The notes under the pieces: generated by a model | The model's database searches: none | What the model saw: only the letters and a program-made list of their open reading frames with translations | Told to the model about the DNA's origin: nothing | Position numbers and translations under genes: made by a program | Source: Hippopus hippopus | Taxonomy: Eukaryota > Mollusca > Bivalvia > Cardiida > Cardiidae | DNA: 64,000 bases | Direction: 5' to 3' | NCBI GenBank assembly: GCA_946811185.2 | Contig: OX328112.1 | Location: forward strand, 17,093,215-17,157,214 | Shown here: in pieces, positions 44,973 through 54,504 of the stretch | Position numbering within the stretch: the first letter of the stretch is position 1 | How the letters are laid out: every line of letters begins with the position of its first letter

Positions 44973-45191
44973 GATTAATTGAATAATGTTTACTGTCACT
45001 TTCAACATTATTTCAGTCATATGACTGCTACAGCTAGCTTATTTCTGTATGTCTGGGTTTTAGTAGTACTAGGCTAGGGCTCTGCATTGTCTTGCCTAAG
45101 GGCACTCTTGCAGAAAAACATTGTGCATCCATTGAGGCTGGGCCATCAGGTAACAAGGCCTACTCTTTACTAGTGAGCCATGCAGGACCCC
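44973..45191 (-). mobile_element. tRNA-derived SINE with 12-bp TSD
   Basis: AGATCCACATTT occurs at 44961-44972 and 45192-45203. Internal AGTACTAGGCTAGGGCTCTG and minus-strand head GGTCCTGCATGGCTCAC. Confidence 0.85.
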
Positions 45192-45353
45192 AGATCCACA
45201 TTTAGATGGGTGTTAATTTTTGTAAGATTGTTCAGGTCAGTCTACATCAACCATCTATGCATAAGTTACATCTTGTTTTTTAATCAAATATGGTAATCAA
45301 ATTGATGCCATTTCATTGTTCATTCCTTTCCCATATGACAAGTTTTAGGCACT

Positions 45354-45556
45354 TTAACTTTTTCACTACTAAACAAATTAATTGCATTGTCTCAAAGGCT
45401 AAAAATACATTTCTTCTGCAAGATCAAGGAACAATTCGGTCATAATCTACAATATAGCAGTGAACAGTGGAAATCATGCACGTTCCATGCAGTCTGATCT
45501 TGATCTACACTGTCCACAAAAGCTTCTGGTGTTGCCTATAGTATGGAAAGAGTTAA
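45354..45556 (-). mobile_element. Family B-II MITE
   Basis: Full-length with TTAA ends. The left hairpin arm has a deletion (AACAGTGGAAATCATGCACG) while the right arm is intact. Confidence 0.75.
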
Positions 45557-45559
45557 ATG

Positions 45560-45780
45560 CATCTGCAGACAACAGAAAATGATACCTGTAAATTGACTGA
45601 AGTTCACCTGTATAATTGAAAACACTATTGGAACAGGAGAAAATACTTAAAAAAAAAATATTGCTTACCAGAATTTTGTCTTTGTCCCATAATGCTTTCA
45701 ATTGCCTATTTCCTTAAAATACTGCTTACCAGAATTTTGTCTTTGTCTCATAATGCTTTCAATTGCCTATTTCCTTCAGG
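45560..45780 (-). mobile_element. Family A remnant with internal tandem duplication
   Basis: GCATCTGCAGACAACAG and a decayed hairpin, then a ~57-base segment with TGCTTACCAGAATTTTGTCT repeated at about 45662-45718 and 45722-45778, differing at only one or two bases. Confidence 0.55.
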
Positions 45781-45974
45781 ATTATTAACACAGAGTATTT
45801 GGTATTTACACTTTTAAGTGTTAAAATAAACCCTAATCAAAATTTTCTCAAGATCCAGTTGTCGGATGCCATGACCAGACATGGATATGTTGTATACTGG
45901 TCTATCCCACAGATTGATGTAAATTGTGTCTGTACAAGGGAATACTTATACTGTCTTGCTATAGAGCTAGCTTT

Positions 45975-46042
45975 TGTAGCAATGTGGTCGACCGTTCGAC
46001 TTGGGACCTGAAGATTCTGGGTTCAATCCCAGCCTTGGGGGG
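45975..46042 (+). mobile_element. tRNA-like fragment
   Basis: GTGGTCGACCGTTCGACTTG and GGGTTCAATCCCAGC (B box) suggest a tRNA-derived head. Confidence 0.35.
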
Positions 46043-46185
46043 CTATTTAGCAGAACTGTTACAGATACATGTAATCAGTATTTGGAATGCCTTATGGTTT
46101 GTTCAAACATGACCTATATTTGACCCTTGAATTTTGTGTCATACAAAGTTAAATTGCGAGAATTTTTGAGGATTTTTCTTTTTTT

Positions 46186-46385
46186 AGCCCTTTAACATGC
46201 AATAATTCCTGTGTTTTATGAGTCCTGTGTAAAAGGGCTCATGAAAACATAGTTGGAAAACAAAACATCAGTATTTCTTTTCTTTTTTTGTTCTAGAATT
46301 TTTTCTATCCTTTACAAATACAAACCACATAATCTGAGCCATATTTATTGAATTGTTTGTTAATGCTCTTAATATGGAGTTATTT
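46186..46385 (+). mobile_element. Family A MITE, heavily degraded
   Basis: CCCTTTAACATGCAATAATT, TTTTATGAGTCCTG, AAAACATAGTTGGAAAAC and TTTTTTCTATCC occur in family A order; the hairpin is lost. Confidence 0.45.
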
Positions 46386-46512
46386 AGTTTTTATATCACA
46401 AATCAAAATTTTTTTGTAAAAGGCAAATAAAAACTATCAGAAAAATATTCCATTTTCATAAAGTGTATGGTTAAATTCAGTAAAATGATGCAATTTTGGG
46501 CGTTTGATAATG

Positions 46513-46564
46513 AAATTGTACTTTAACAATAGGTCACTTTTTGTACTTTAACAATAGGTCACTC
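46513..46564 (+). repeat. 26-bp direct duplication
   Basis: TGTACTTTAACAATAGGTCA occurs twice in tandem with a short T-rich spacer. Confidence 0.75.
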
Positions 46565-48864
46565 TGTTCATTTTTATTACACCAGATATAACGTCTGGAT
46601 ACTTATTTGAATATGAATCCTTGTCAACAGTGCATGTTGTTGACATAAAATCTAATAATACCCATAGAGGCTATGTAGCTCAATGAGGAAATACCAATTA
46701 AGATATTTTTTTCTAAATCTTATCTTAGTTCTTTAACAACAATTTTCCAGCTATAATTCAGTGATAAGTCATTGTTTAGTTTGGTGAGAGTATGAAAATC
46801 TGAATAGTTGGTTTTAATTTGGGACAGGCAAAAATTTTGTCCTCTTGTCAAGAGTTCAACAATAAGGTCCATATTTTTCATATTGCACACATGTGTAAGT
46901 AGCAATTTATTGCACTCTTTGATCAAATTTGTTTATGCTTGCTAAAACTGATTGACAATGGTAGACCTTAACACTTTGTTTTTACAGAATTACCATGATC
47001 ATATGTCCTTGAGGCAAAAACTGTCTTATTTTGTACAGTTTTTTTTTTTTAATCTTACGCATCAATAACTGAAGTGTTTTATATATTTGTCAAATAATTT
47101 TTACTTATATAAATCCATCTTGGTTTATTTCAACATGTTTGTACTTTCGGGTATGTTTACATGTAGCTGCACTACACCATTCTGCTACAAAAAATGTTAA
47201 ATGTTTGAATAATTCTGAAAGCTTTAGAAGGATCTTAGATTTCTGAGGAAATAAACAAGTGTAAATTAGACAGACCTTTTACATAGAACCATAATTATCT
47301 CTAAAACTTCTTCAGTTTATGCTGATGTTAGCCTTGAAAAATATTCTTTTTTCAAGATAGTACAATGTTATCTGTTTGATCTAAACCACATACTGTCATG
47401 TGTGCATCCTACTTCAAGTTTTAGCTAGTACACCACAACTTCACTTTTTTTTAAGCACTGTATACTTCGAATCAAATTACTACCCTAAAACAGTAGTAAA
47501 ATAACAGTTGCTGTACAGCACACTTGGTAGAACAACTTCGACTTCCATTGTCCTTGCTCAATCTATTTATTGTTTACATTTTATAGATCTGTATGTATTA
47601 CATGTGATTTTAATTTTCTTACATCAAATCATAGCTTGAAACTGTTCAACAAATCCGCTTTTTAGGACTTTCAGTCCTTTGATTATCATCTTGATCTAGG
47701 GAGTACGTAACTAGAGACCTATTTACGACACCTTTCGTTGCGTTGTCTGCGCATGTCATATTCTTCGAAAATTTGACCTGTGTGCTATGACGCATCACTA
47801 CCCTGTACAGGATAAATATTAATACGCGATGTGTAAATTAAACTCTGACGCTAATAAAGTAGCAATGGAGAAAATGGCCATAGACAATACTTCTGTGGAA
47901 AAAATCTTAACGGTTGTTTGCTCCAAATTTCTTGAAAATCTAATTATTTCAAACGAGAATAATAGTTTTTACAAAATACCACTGTTTTACTGCACATCTA
48001 TGAATACAGTTTCTAAATATAGATTTTAGGGAAACCAGGATTTGTGCAAGGTTTTTCCACAGACTTATAAACCAGAAATGGTTGGGCTTATACCGAGGCT
48101 ATTTTCCAAGCCTGAAGGGCTTACAAATGACTGGTGCAAAGATTACATGCTAGCTAACCGAGGCTGAATGAATCGTACCAGGTAGCGTTTTATTGAGGAA
48201 ACGTTTGGTTTATTTTGAAATTCGAGGTAACGGTTATTGTTTTGAAAAGTAGCTCGGTTCTGTACCCAGAATGCCCATATCAGATTCTTTTGTATTTGAA
48301 AAATGCCACCTAGCAGAAGATAATGCTTTCGTTGCCATTAAAAATTACGCTCCCAGAATGAGGGCCATTCTTCAGTTATTTCCCTTTATTCCTCTACAGT
48401 ACTACATTAGTCCTGATAAGGGGATTACTTGGTTTTTATCCTTGAATTTCTTGCACTGAACAGCTATGTTCTTGAGATAATATTTCAAGTAAATGTTGTT
48501 AGATTGTTTCACAAATCGATATATATGTAGTTCCTGATGATTAAGAACAGAATTTGATTTGGATTATATGAGGACCTTACACATATAGGCTATCATAAAT
48601 CATTATTATATTTATCGCAACATCCCCAAGGAAACCAAGGATAAAAACATAGGGATAAAGGTGAAAGGACCAGTCTGTTATATGGTTATCCTCAGTCTTT
48701 ATCTAACAAGCGAGACAATTTTATTTACAGGAATGGTCCCATTCCGCTTTCCTCGCATGCGCACTATTTATGGAACAAGTTCAATATAGCCATTTCTAAA
48801 CAGATGTTGGAAGAAAAAATAGTTCTAAAACCAGGTAAAAAGGAAAGAAAAGATGGAGCAAGTT
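46565..48864. other. Unassigned, longest repeat-poor stretch
   Basis: Two short open frames (47829-48029 and 48271-48459, plus strand) lie here. Neither shows a known domain or clear splice junctions, so they are not called as genes. Confidence 0.5.
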
Positions 48865-49105
48865 TTAACCCTTTACCACACAATACCGGCTTTTAACGAC
48901 CCTAAAATGGAAGGCTTTCGAAAACATCGAGGGAATAGGAGAAAATGCTGGTAACCAGCATTTTCTCCTTTTCCCACGGTGTTTTCTACCCTATCAAAAA
49001 AAAAAAAAACAAAGACAGAGATCATTTTAGCAACATTTAATATGTTGTCTGCAAATGCTTTCGGTTTGGTCCAGGCCAAAATTTTATTGTTTGGTAAAGA
49101 GTTAA
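48865..49105 (+). mobile_element. Family A MITE
   Basis: Full-length with TTAA ends. Outer hairpin arms have drifted (ACATCGAGGGAATAGGAG) and a poly-A run follows the hairpin near 48998. Confidence 0.85.
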
Positions 49106-49270
49106 GCTAGTTTTAAGAATCATTTTTCGGTGATAAGCACTAAGTCTTAGACCAACCGGCTGACTGTTATGTTCTCAACACTTTCCATAGGTTTAATTGC
49201 ATGTGATTCAAAATCTCATACATTTTAACAGCTGCGTTGTTTAATTTTGACCGCTATAGGAGCCTTTAAG

Positions 49271-49616
49271 TTTAAAGATACATCCTTACAGCTGGAGTGA
49301 AAAAATGCTGTTAAAACTTGAAAGTGTGTATAATGGCTCAGCTCTGTATACATAGATAAATAATCAATATGTCAATATATATGATGTAAGGGATAGTAAA
49401 CACAAGGGATTTTAAACCGGAAACGACAACAGCGATTGCTTTGAATGCCTCCAAAACACGAAATGCATTTTCAATTTGTTATTATCTGTGCGATCTTGCG
49501 CCACCAGGGGCAATATTTGGTATGAGGATACAAGAATGATAACAGTTTCATAAAATAAGGATGAAATGGAATAAAAACTGGCTGAAATTTATACCGATAC
49601 CATTTTTTAACCCTTT
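49271..49616 (-). mobile_element. Family H repeat, second copy
   Basis: TTTAAAGATACATCCTTACA start; AACTTGAAAGTGTGTATAAT and ACCGGAAACGACAACAGCGA correspond to the first copy in reverse. The far end is lost at a family A insertion. Confidence 0.65.
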
Positions 49617-49966
49617 ACGACACCATGCCGAGTTTTAACGACAATAAGGCTTTTGAAAACATTGTAAAAAGAAGGATTTTTTCTACTCGTTACCCCTTTC
49701 GGCACCATAGGCGAAAACAATGAATTTTTCGGACGGCATAGATCAAGATCTTTGATCCATACTGTCCGCTTGTGTTGTCAAGACTATACAATCAAAATCC
49801 TTGTAAGTTTCAATGGATTGTATTTATAGCCGTCGAAATAGTTCGAGTTTAATTATTTGGTGCTGAAAGAGATAAAGACGACTTCCATCTTTCACTGTGA
49901 ATGTGACGTCTGCAACTGATTTGAATATGGACAGGTCTAAATTTTTGTTGTCTGGTAAAAAGTTAA
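49617..49966 (+). mobile_element. Family A MITE split by family B
   Basis: The left half ends at TTTTTTCTACTCG; a B-III element occupies 49690-49875; the right half resumes with AGACGACTTCCATC and ends GGTAAAAAGTTAA. Confidence 0.75.
49690..49875 (+). mobile_element. Family B-III MITE nested in family A
   Basis: TTACCCCTTTCGGCACCATA start, a shortened hairpin (CATAGATCAAGATCTTTGAT) and a GTGCTGAAAGAGATAA end. The loop half of the hairpin is deleted. Confidence 0.75.
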
Positions 49967-50163
49967 AATCTTAAACTAATGGGGGAACGAGGTCGCGTTG
50001 CGCGATAAATGCAGATAGAATGTCCCAAAGCCATTTGTTTCATGTCCGATAACTCTTCAAAGTCGGAGGTAGTGGGATGTAAGATGGTTCACGGTCGCTC
50101 CGAAATAGCCTCCCCCCCTTTTAACCCTACACCAGAAGACATAATTTCCCCACTCGTCCAATT

Positions 50164-50372
50164 TTAACCCTTTACCACACAAAACAAAAACATGAAAACA
50201 AAAATGTTTTTGAAAACATGGTGGATAAAGGAGAAAATGCTGGTCGTACAAGTTATGGTGATTTTTAGGGAAATAGAGCAATTGCTTGTACCGATTGTTG
50301 GGAAAAGAAGCAGTTTCTTCTAACAAGCCGGTTTTCCTCTTTTCCTGCATTGTTTTCATAAGTTTTCTACTT
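50164..50372 (+). mobile_element. Family A MITE with altered loop
   Basis: TTAACCCTTTACCACACAA start; the left arm ends at GAGAAAATGCTGGT and is followed by ~100 unrelated bases before TTTTCCTCTTTTCCTGCATT. A fragment of another A end lies at 50120-50163. Confidence 0.55.
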
Positions 50373-50387
50373 GTAGTGGATGGATTG

Positions 50388-50610
50388 GTTTAATGCTGTT
50401 TCCAGACGCTTTCAACATTATTTCAGTCACAGCTTCAACTCTTCTATTCATGTACATGTATGTCCTGGGTTTCAACAGTACTAGGCTAGGGCTCTAAACT
50501 GTTTTCCCAAGGACACGCCCACGAAAAAACTCAGTGCTTTCAGTGAGGTTCGAACCCAGGGTCGCCAGGTTACAAGCCCTATACTTTACCATTGAGTCAT
50601 GCAGGACTCC
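50388..50610 (-). mobile_element. tRNA-derived SINE
   Basis: CTTTCAACATTATTTCAGTC 3' end, AGTACTAGGCTAGGGCTCTA body, GAGGTTCGAACCCAGGGTCG B box and GAGTCATGCAGGACTCC head. Short flanks TCTACTTGTAG and TCCTACCTGTAG look like a decayed duplication. Confidence 0.8.
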
Positions 50611-50755
50611 TACCTGTAGCGGGGAGGGGTGATAAAACACGTATGTTTGTGGTGAAATAGATACGCGGAAACAATCAGTAATTTTATCTTGATTTATTAT
50701 GAAATTCTATCAGTCTGTCTCATCTTATTTTTTGTTATTAACTAGGTCAGTAATC

Positions 50756-50890
50756 ACCCTTCACCAGGCAATCCCATATCTTAACGAAAAATATTTTAAA
50801 TCATTGTGAGAAAACGCTTGTAATCAGAATTTTCTTAGTTCCACACAATCTTTTCTGTCCTTTCTGATACTATACCTATCATTTGAAACA
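50756..50890 (+). mobile_element. Family A MITE remnant
   Basis: CACCCTTCACCAGGCAATCC start, degraded hairpin, then TTTCTGATACTATACC; truncated before a B-III copy. Confidence 0.5.
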
Positions 50891-50891
50891 T

Positions 50892-51020
50892 AGTTTAACC
50901 GTTTTAGCACCATAGGCGGAAAAAAGGGCCTCTGCGGACGGCATAGATCAAGATCAGACTGCACAGAACGTGCAGTCTGATCTTGGATCTATACCGTCCT
51001 CTCATTGAGTCTCGCTTATG
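50892..51020 (+). mobile_element. Family B-III MITE, left part
   Basis: TTAACCGTTTTAGCACCATA start and a perfectly preserved central hairpin (GGACGGCATAGATCAAGATC to GATCTATACCGTCC); the right flank is missing. Confidence 0.7.
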
Positions 51021-51034
51021 TATAAAAAAAAAGG

Positions 51035-51183
51035 GGGGCGTCATTTTTATTTCAAAGGATAGAAAAAGGTGTGGCGGATAAGGATGAAATTTCGGTTACC
51101 AGTATTTTCTCCATTTCCCTCGATCTTTTCTGAAACCTTCTTGCCTAAAGTCGTAAAACTTGGGATGGTTTGGTAGAAGGGTA
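51035..51183 (-). mobile_element. Family A MITE, right half
   Basis: Degenerate hairpin (GTTACCAGTATTTTCTCC tip) and an end reading TTTGGTAGAAGGGTAA. Confidence 0.55.
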
Positions 51184-51335
51184 ATAGATGATGTTGTCAT
51201 TCCATTGGTTGGGTAACACGGCAACTGTTTTCAAAATTGAATAGTTTACGTTCTCTGTGTATAAAAGTTGAAAATGGCGAACTCTGAAAAGCTATATCAA
51301 ATGCCAACAAACGCAGTCATGAATACCGTTTTGTA

Positions 51336-51505
51336 TGCTAATGCAAGGGAGACAACTCGTATATTAATCGGCAGCTTTTACACTACAGTTCTTGTTCTTC
51401 ACCAGACGCAGTCATCCCGTTTTATTATTTTTTTAATACAAGGGAGGCAACTCGTATTTTGGTCGGCAATTTTTTACACAGCAGTTCTTCTTCGTGCAGA
51501 AATCT
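51336..51505 (+). repeat. Two degenerate ~97-bp direct repeats
   Basis: AAGGGAGACAACTCGTATAT and AAGGGAGGCAACTCGTATTT start segments that share TCGGCA, TTTTACAC and CAGTTCTT. They account for a Leu/Phe-rich reading frame at 51268-51579. Confidence 0.6.
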
Positions 51506-51521
51506 TTCAAAAGCTAGAAAG

Positions 51522-51762
51522 TTTGGTTATATCGTGGCGGTCAGTGCACCTATCCACACTCACCGAGTTTCTTTTATAAGTAGGTTGCTCATTATTCTTC
51601 TAAAGCCACTGGCTACTTTTTTTCACACAACCATTGAAAGCGTTTAGATAGATATGAATCTTGTCGCAATGGCTATAATCAATACCCTGAGAGAAATCGG
51701 AAGAGGTGGGGGGTTCGAGCTAGTGGCCTATGTAAGTAAAGGACTGAGCTACCAGGCTCAAA
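51522..51762 (-). mobile_element. tRNA-derived SINE
   Basis: TATATCGTGGCGGTCAGTGC 3' end and minus-strand head with GGTTCGAGCTAGTGG and GAGCTACCAGGCTC. Confidence 0.75.
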
Positions 51763-51839
51763 CTAAAGCCAAGTCAGGCATCTGCCGTTTATTCCTAGAA
51801 AGGAAAAGCTTTCAGATATTTAGATTTTCTGTGCGAAAC

Positions 51840-52355
51840 GTTTTCAATTTGTTTGTATCGGAGTTTAACGCCGTTTCTAACAACTCAGGTCATATCACGG
51901 CGGTCAGTGCCCCTGCGCATGTGCTTTCTGGCTTTCTCACACCACTACCGACATAACTTTCTTTCCAGGTCAATGACTACTTTCTCACATGCATCAGAGG
52001 TGAGAGGCGAAAGATTTAAATTTGTTTGTTTATATTGGAGTGTAACGCCGTTTTTAACAACGTTGGTCATATCACGGCGGTCAGTGCACCTTCGCATGTG
52101 TTTTCTGGCTTTCTCACACTAGCAATGACACAAGTTTTTTTCCAAGCCACTGACTACTTTCTCACATGCATCAGAGGTGAGAGGCGAAAGATTCTAAATT
52201 TGGATGTTTGTTTGTTTTTGAGTTTAACGTCGTTTTTACCAACTTAGGTCATATCACGGCGGTCAGTGCCCCTACGCATGTGTTTCCTGACGTTCTCACA
52301 CCAGCACTGACACAACTATCTTTCTAAGCCACTGACTACTTCTTCACATGCAGAT
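51840..52355 (-). repeat. Tandem triplication of a ~178-bp SINE segment
   Basis: Units start near 51843, 52018 and 52203, each with TTTAACGCCG-like start, CATATCACGGCGGTCAGTGC, a TTCTCACAC segment and CACATGCATCAGAGGTGAGA (the last truncated). Same SINE type as 13917-14170. Confidence 0.75.
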
Positions 52356-52533
52356 ATGTTTTCAAAGACCTTTTCGAAAAACGAGGAACGGTATACGTGA
52401 CCGACCCCATTTCTTTGAAAGATATTTCTGCATCAATGCATGAAAAGTCAATATAATAAATTATTATCAGTTTTACAGTATGCAGGTCGAGAACAGACTG
52501 GAATGAACACCATTCAGTAGGCATAAAAAATAA

Positions 52534-52769
52534 ATGAGCCATGCTTTGTCAAAAGGGGGCTTAATGCATCTGCGAAAACTATCGACCCAGGTCGAAACTT
52601 TTCGCTATTAGTCAACTTTCTGTATGTCCAAGGACCAGTCTACCTCATAATTAAATCGGTCGTTTAAAAAAAAAAAAAAAAAAGCGGGTACTATGGATCC
52701 ATAACTATGTGATGGCTTGCTTGGTGCCATAGATTTCGGAGATACATTAAGCCCTCTTTTGCCGGAGCA
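52534..52769 (+). mobile_element. Family C element, first copy of a tandem duplication
   Basis: GAGCCATGCTTTGTCAAAAG start, TGTCCAAGGACCAGTCTACC middle, GCCGGAGCATGGCTC end; a poly-A run at about 52665-52683. Confidence 0.8.
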
Positions 52770-53275
52770 TGGCTCAAATGTTATAGTTTCCTTTTCAACA
52801 TCACTTCAGTGATATTACGGCGGCTAGTGCACCTAAGCAAGCGTTCCTGGATTCTTTTTTTACCAAGTATTAGTGCCAATCTCCCATAAACTAGAATCTG
52901 AACATTGTTCAGTTGCCCTTTTTTTCCTAATCCTTAGGCTGACCTGGGCGGAAACTTTTCGCTATTGGTCAATTTTCTGTATGTCCAAGGACCAGTCTAC
53001 ATCATGATTAAGTTAGTCGTTAAAAAAAAGCGGATACTATGGATCCATAACTATGTGATGGCTCGCTTGATCCATAGATTTCGGAGATGTATTAAGCCCC
53101 CTTTTGCCCGAGCATGGCTCAATTGCTATTGTTTCCTCTTCAACATCACTTCAATGATATCACGGCAGTTAGTGCACCTAGGCAACTGTTCCTGTAATTT
53201 CTTTTACCAAGTATCAGTGTGAATCTCCTATAAACTAGAACCTGAACATTGTTCAATGGCTTTGTTTAAATCCTT
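52585..53275 (+). repeat. Tandem duplication of ~345 bp (C fragment plus SINE fragment)
   Basis: Units at about 52585-52930 and 52931-53275 share, in order, AACTTTTCGCTATT, GGATCCATAACTATGTGATG, AGCATGGCTCAA, TTCAACATCACTTCA and CTGAACATTGTTCA. They differ by scattered substitutions and short indels. Confidence 0.8.
52937..53121 (+). mobile_element. Family C element, second copy of a tandem duplication
   Basis: Starts inside C at GGCTGACCTGGGCGG and ends GCCCGAGCATGGCTC. Very close to 52585-52769. Confidence 0.8.
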
Positions 53276-53480
53276 AGGCTTCTAAATAAATTAAACTAAA
53301 ATTTTATAGAAAATAGTGAAGAACTAATGTTTTACGATTTGAAATTTTTTCTCGCCGGAGAAATCTCACGGTATCGGACAGTGTAGATCCAAGATCCGAG
53401 TGCACGTTCTGTGCAGTCTGATCTTGATCTACACTGTCGGCAAAAGGCCACAAAGTCGCGCTTAGCAGCCTAGCTTTTGA
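53262..53480 (-). mobile_element. Family B MITE
   Basis: Hairpin at 53374-53440 with small differences; GTCGCGCTTAGCAGCC end. Outer ends eroded. Confidence 0.7.
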
Positions 53481-53525
53481 ATAAATCTTAGGGTTTTGTA
53501 GAGCAAAAAATTATATAATATATAT

Positions 53526-53705
53526 GCCTGTCTGTCTCTCGCTGTATCTTTCTTCTGTCTCTCTCTCTCTGTCTCACTGTCTATCTCTCTCTGTGTCGAT
53601 CTCTGAATCTCTCTGTGTCTCAGTGTCTCTGTCTGTGGCTCTCTATCTCTTTTGTTCCTATTCTTCTCTTTTTTTTCCCCTATTCTTCCTCTTCTTCACC
53701 TTCTT
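53526..53705. repeat. CT/CTGT microsatellite
   Basis: CTGTCTGTCTCTCGCTG and further CT units running into a TTCTTC-rich tail. Confidence 0.85.
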
Positions 53706-53867
53706 CTCTTAGTTTCCGTAAGTATGTGGTTTGTTTGTCTGTGCATTTTTGTGTTCGCTTATATGTAGAAGAATTTTTTTTAACCGCATAATACGTATTG
53801 GAAAAAGCTAAACAAACATATTCGCATTGTATTATGGGTAATGGCCCGAGTGGCCTAGTGAATATTA

Positions 53868-53891
53868 AACTCACCGGACCCATGCTCGCCC
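53868..53891 (+). repeat. Left terminal inverted repeat of the pogo-like element
   Basis: Begins AACTCACCGGACCCATGCTC and is preceded by TA at 53866-53867. It pairs with 56766-56789 with three mismatches. Confidence 0.85.
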
Positions 53892-54504
53892 AGGCGCATG
53901 CTCGCCCAATTTTGTATTATTTTGTTGTTGACCAATAAAAGAAAAACTTTTCATAAGTTTGTGTTGTTGTTTATTGTTGTTTATAGTGTCATCTTTTTTT
54001 ACCTCATTTTTGAAGAGTTTTCCGGAAGTATAAAGGTCGCTAGCAGACGAAAAAGGAAACGCAAGTGTATGAGAAAGGAAAATAACGGCAATTAAAAAAG
54101 ACCACGCAGATTGAGTAAATCCCCAATAGATCTACTGGTATAAAAACCAAATCAAAAGGAAGAATAAATGTTTTTCTTACTTTTTGTAAAGAATTTATCA
54201 AAATGTAAGCCGCAGAGTAGTTAAAAATTGTCATTTAGTCCGGCTGTCAATATGTTTTTAACATCCTGTTTTCAGGGCCGGCACAATATATGCCGTCTTT
54301 TTTTCGTTTTATTGGGGTATCTTTCCACAGCAACTGCTTACTTTTGTAATAATTGTGCAAAAAAAAATTTTTTTTCGATCGAACATTCAATCGGAAGCTT
54401 GTAAACGTTAGTTTTCAGCCGAGTTATCGGCTTTTTCCTCTTAAGTCAAAAATTTTATTATGCGTTACTATATTTAGACAAGCATACAGTAGGGTCAGAC
54501 AACA

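Noticed and set aside
47829..48029. 66-residue frame, possible first exon of a host gene
   Set aside because: No recognisable domain, no clear donor site and no neighbouring exon; composition fits chance.
48271..48459. 62-residue frame with mixed composition
   Set aside because: No domain, splice signals or homology recognised.
51268..51579. 103-residue hydrophobic frame
   Set aside because: Spans two degenerate direct repeats and runs into a SINE.
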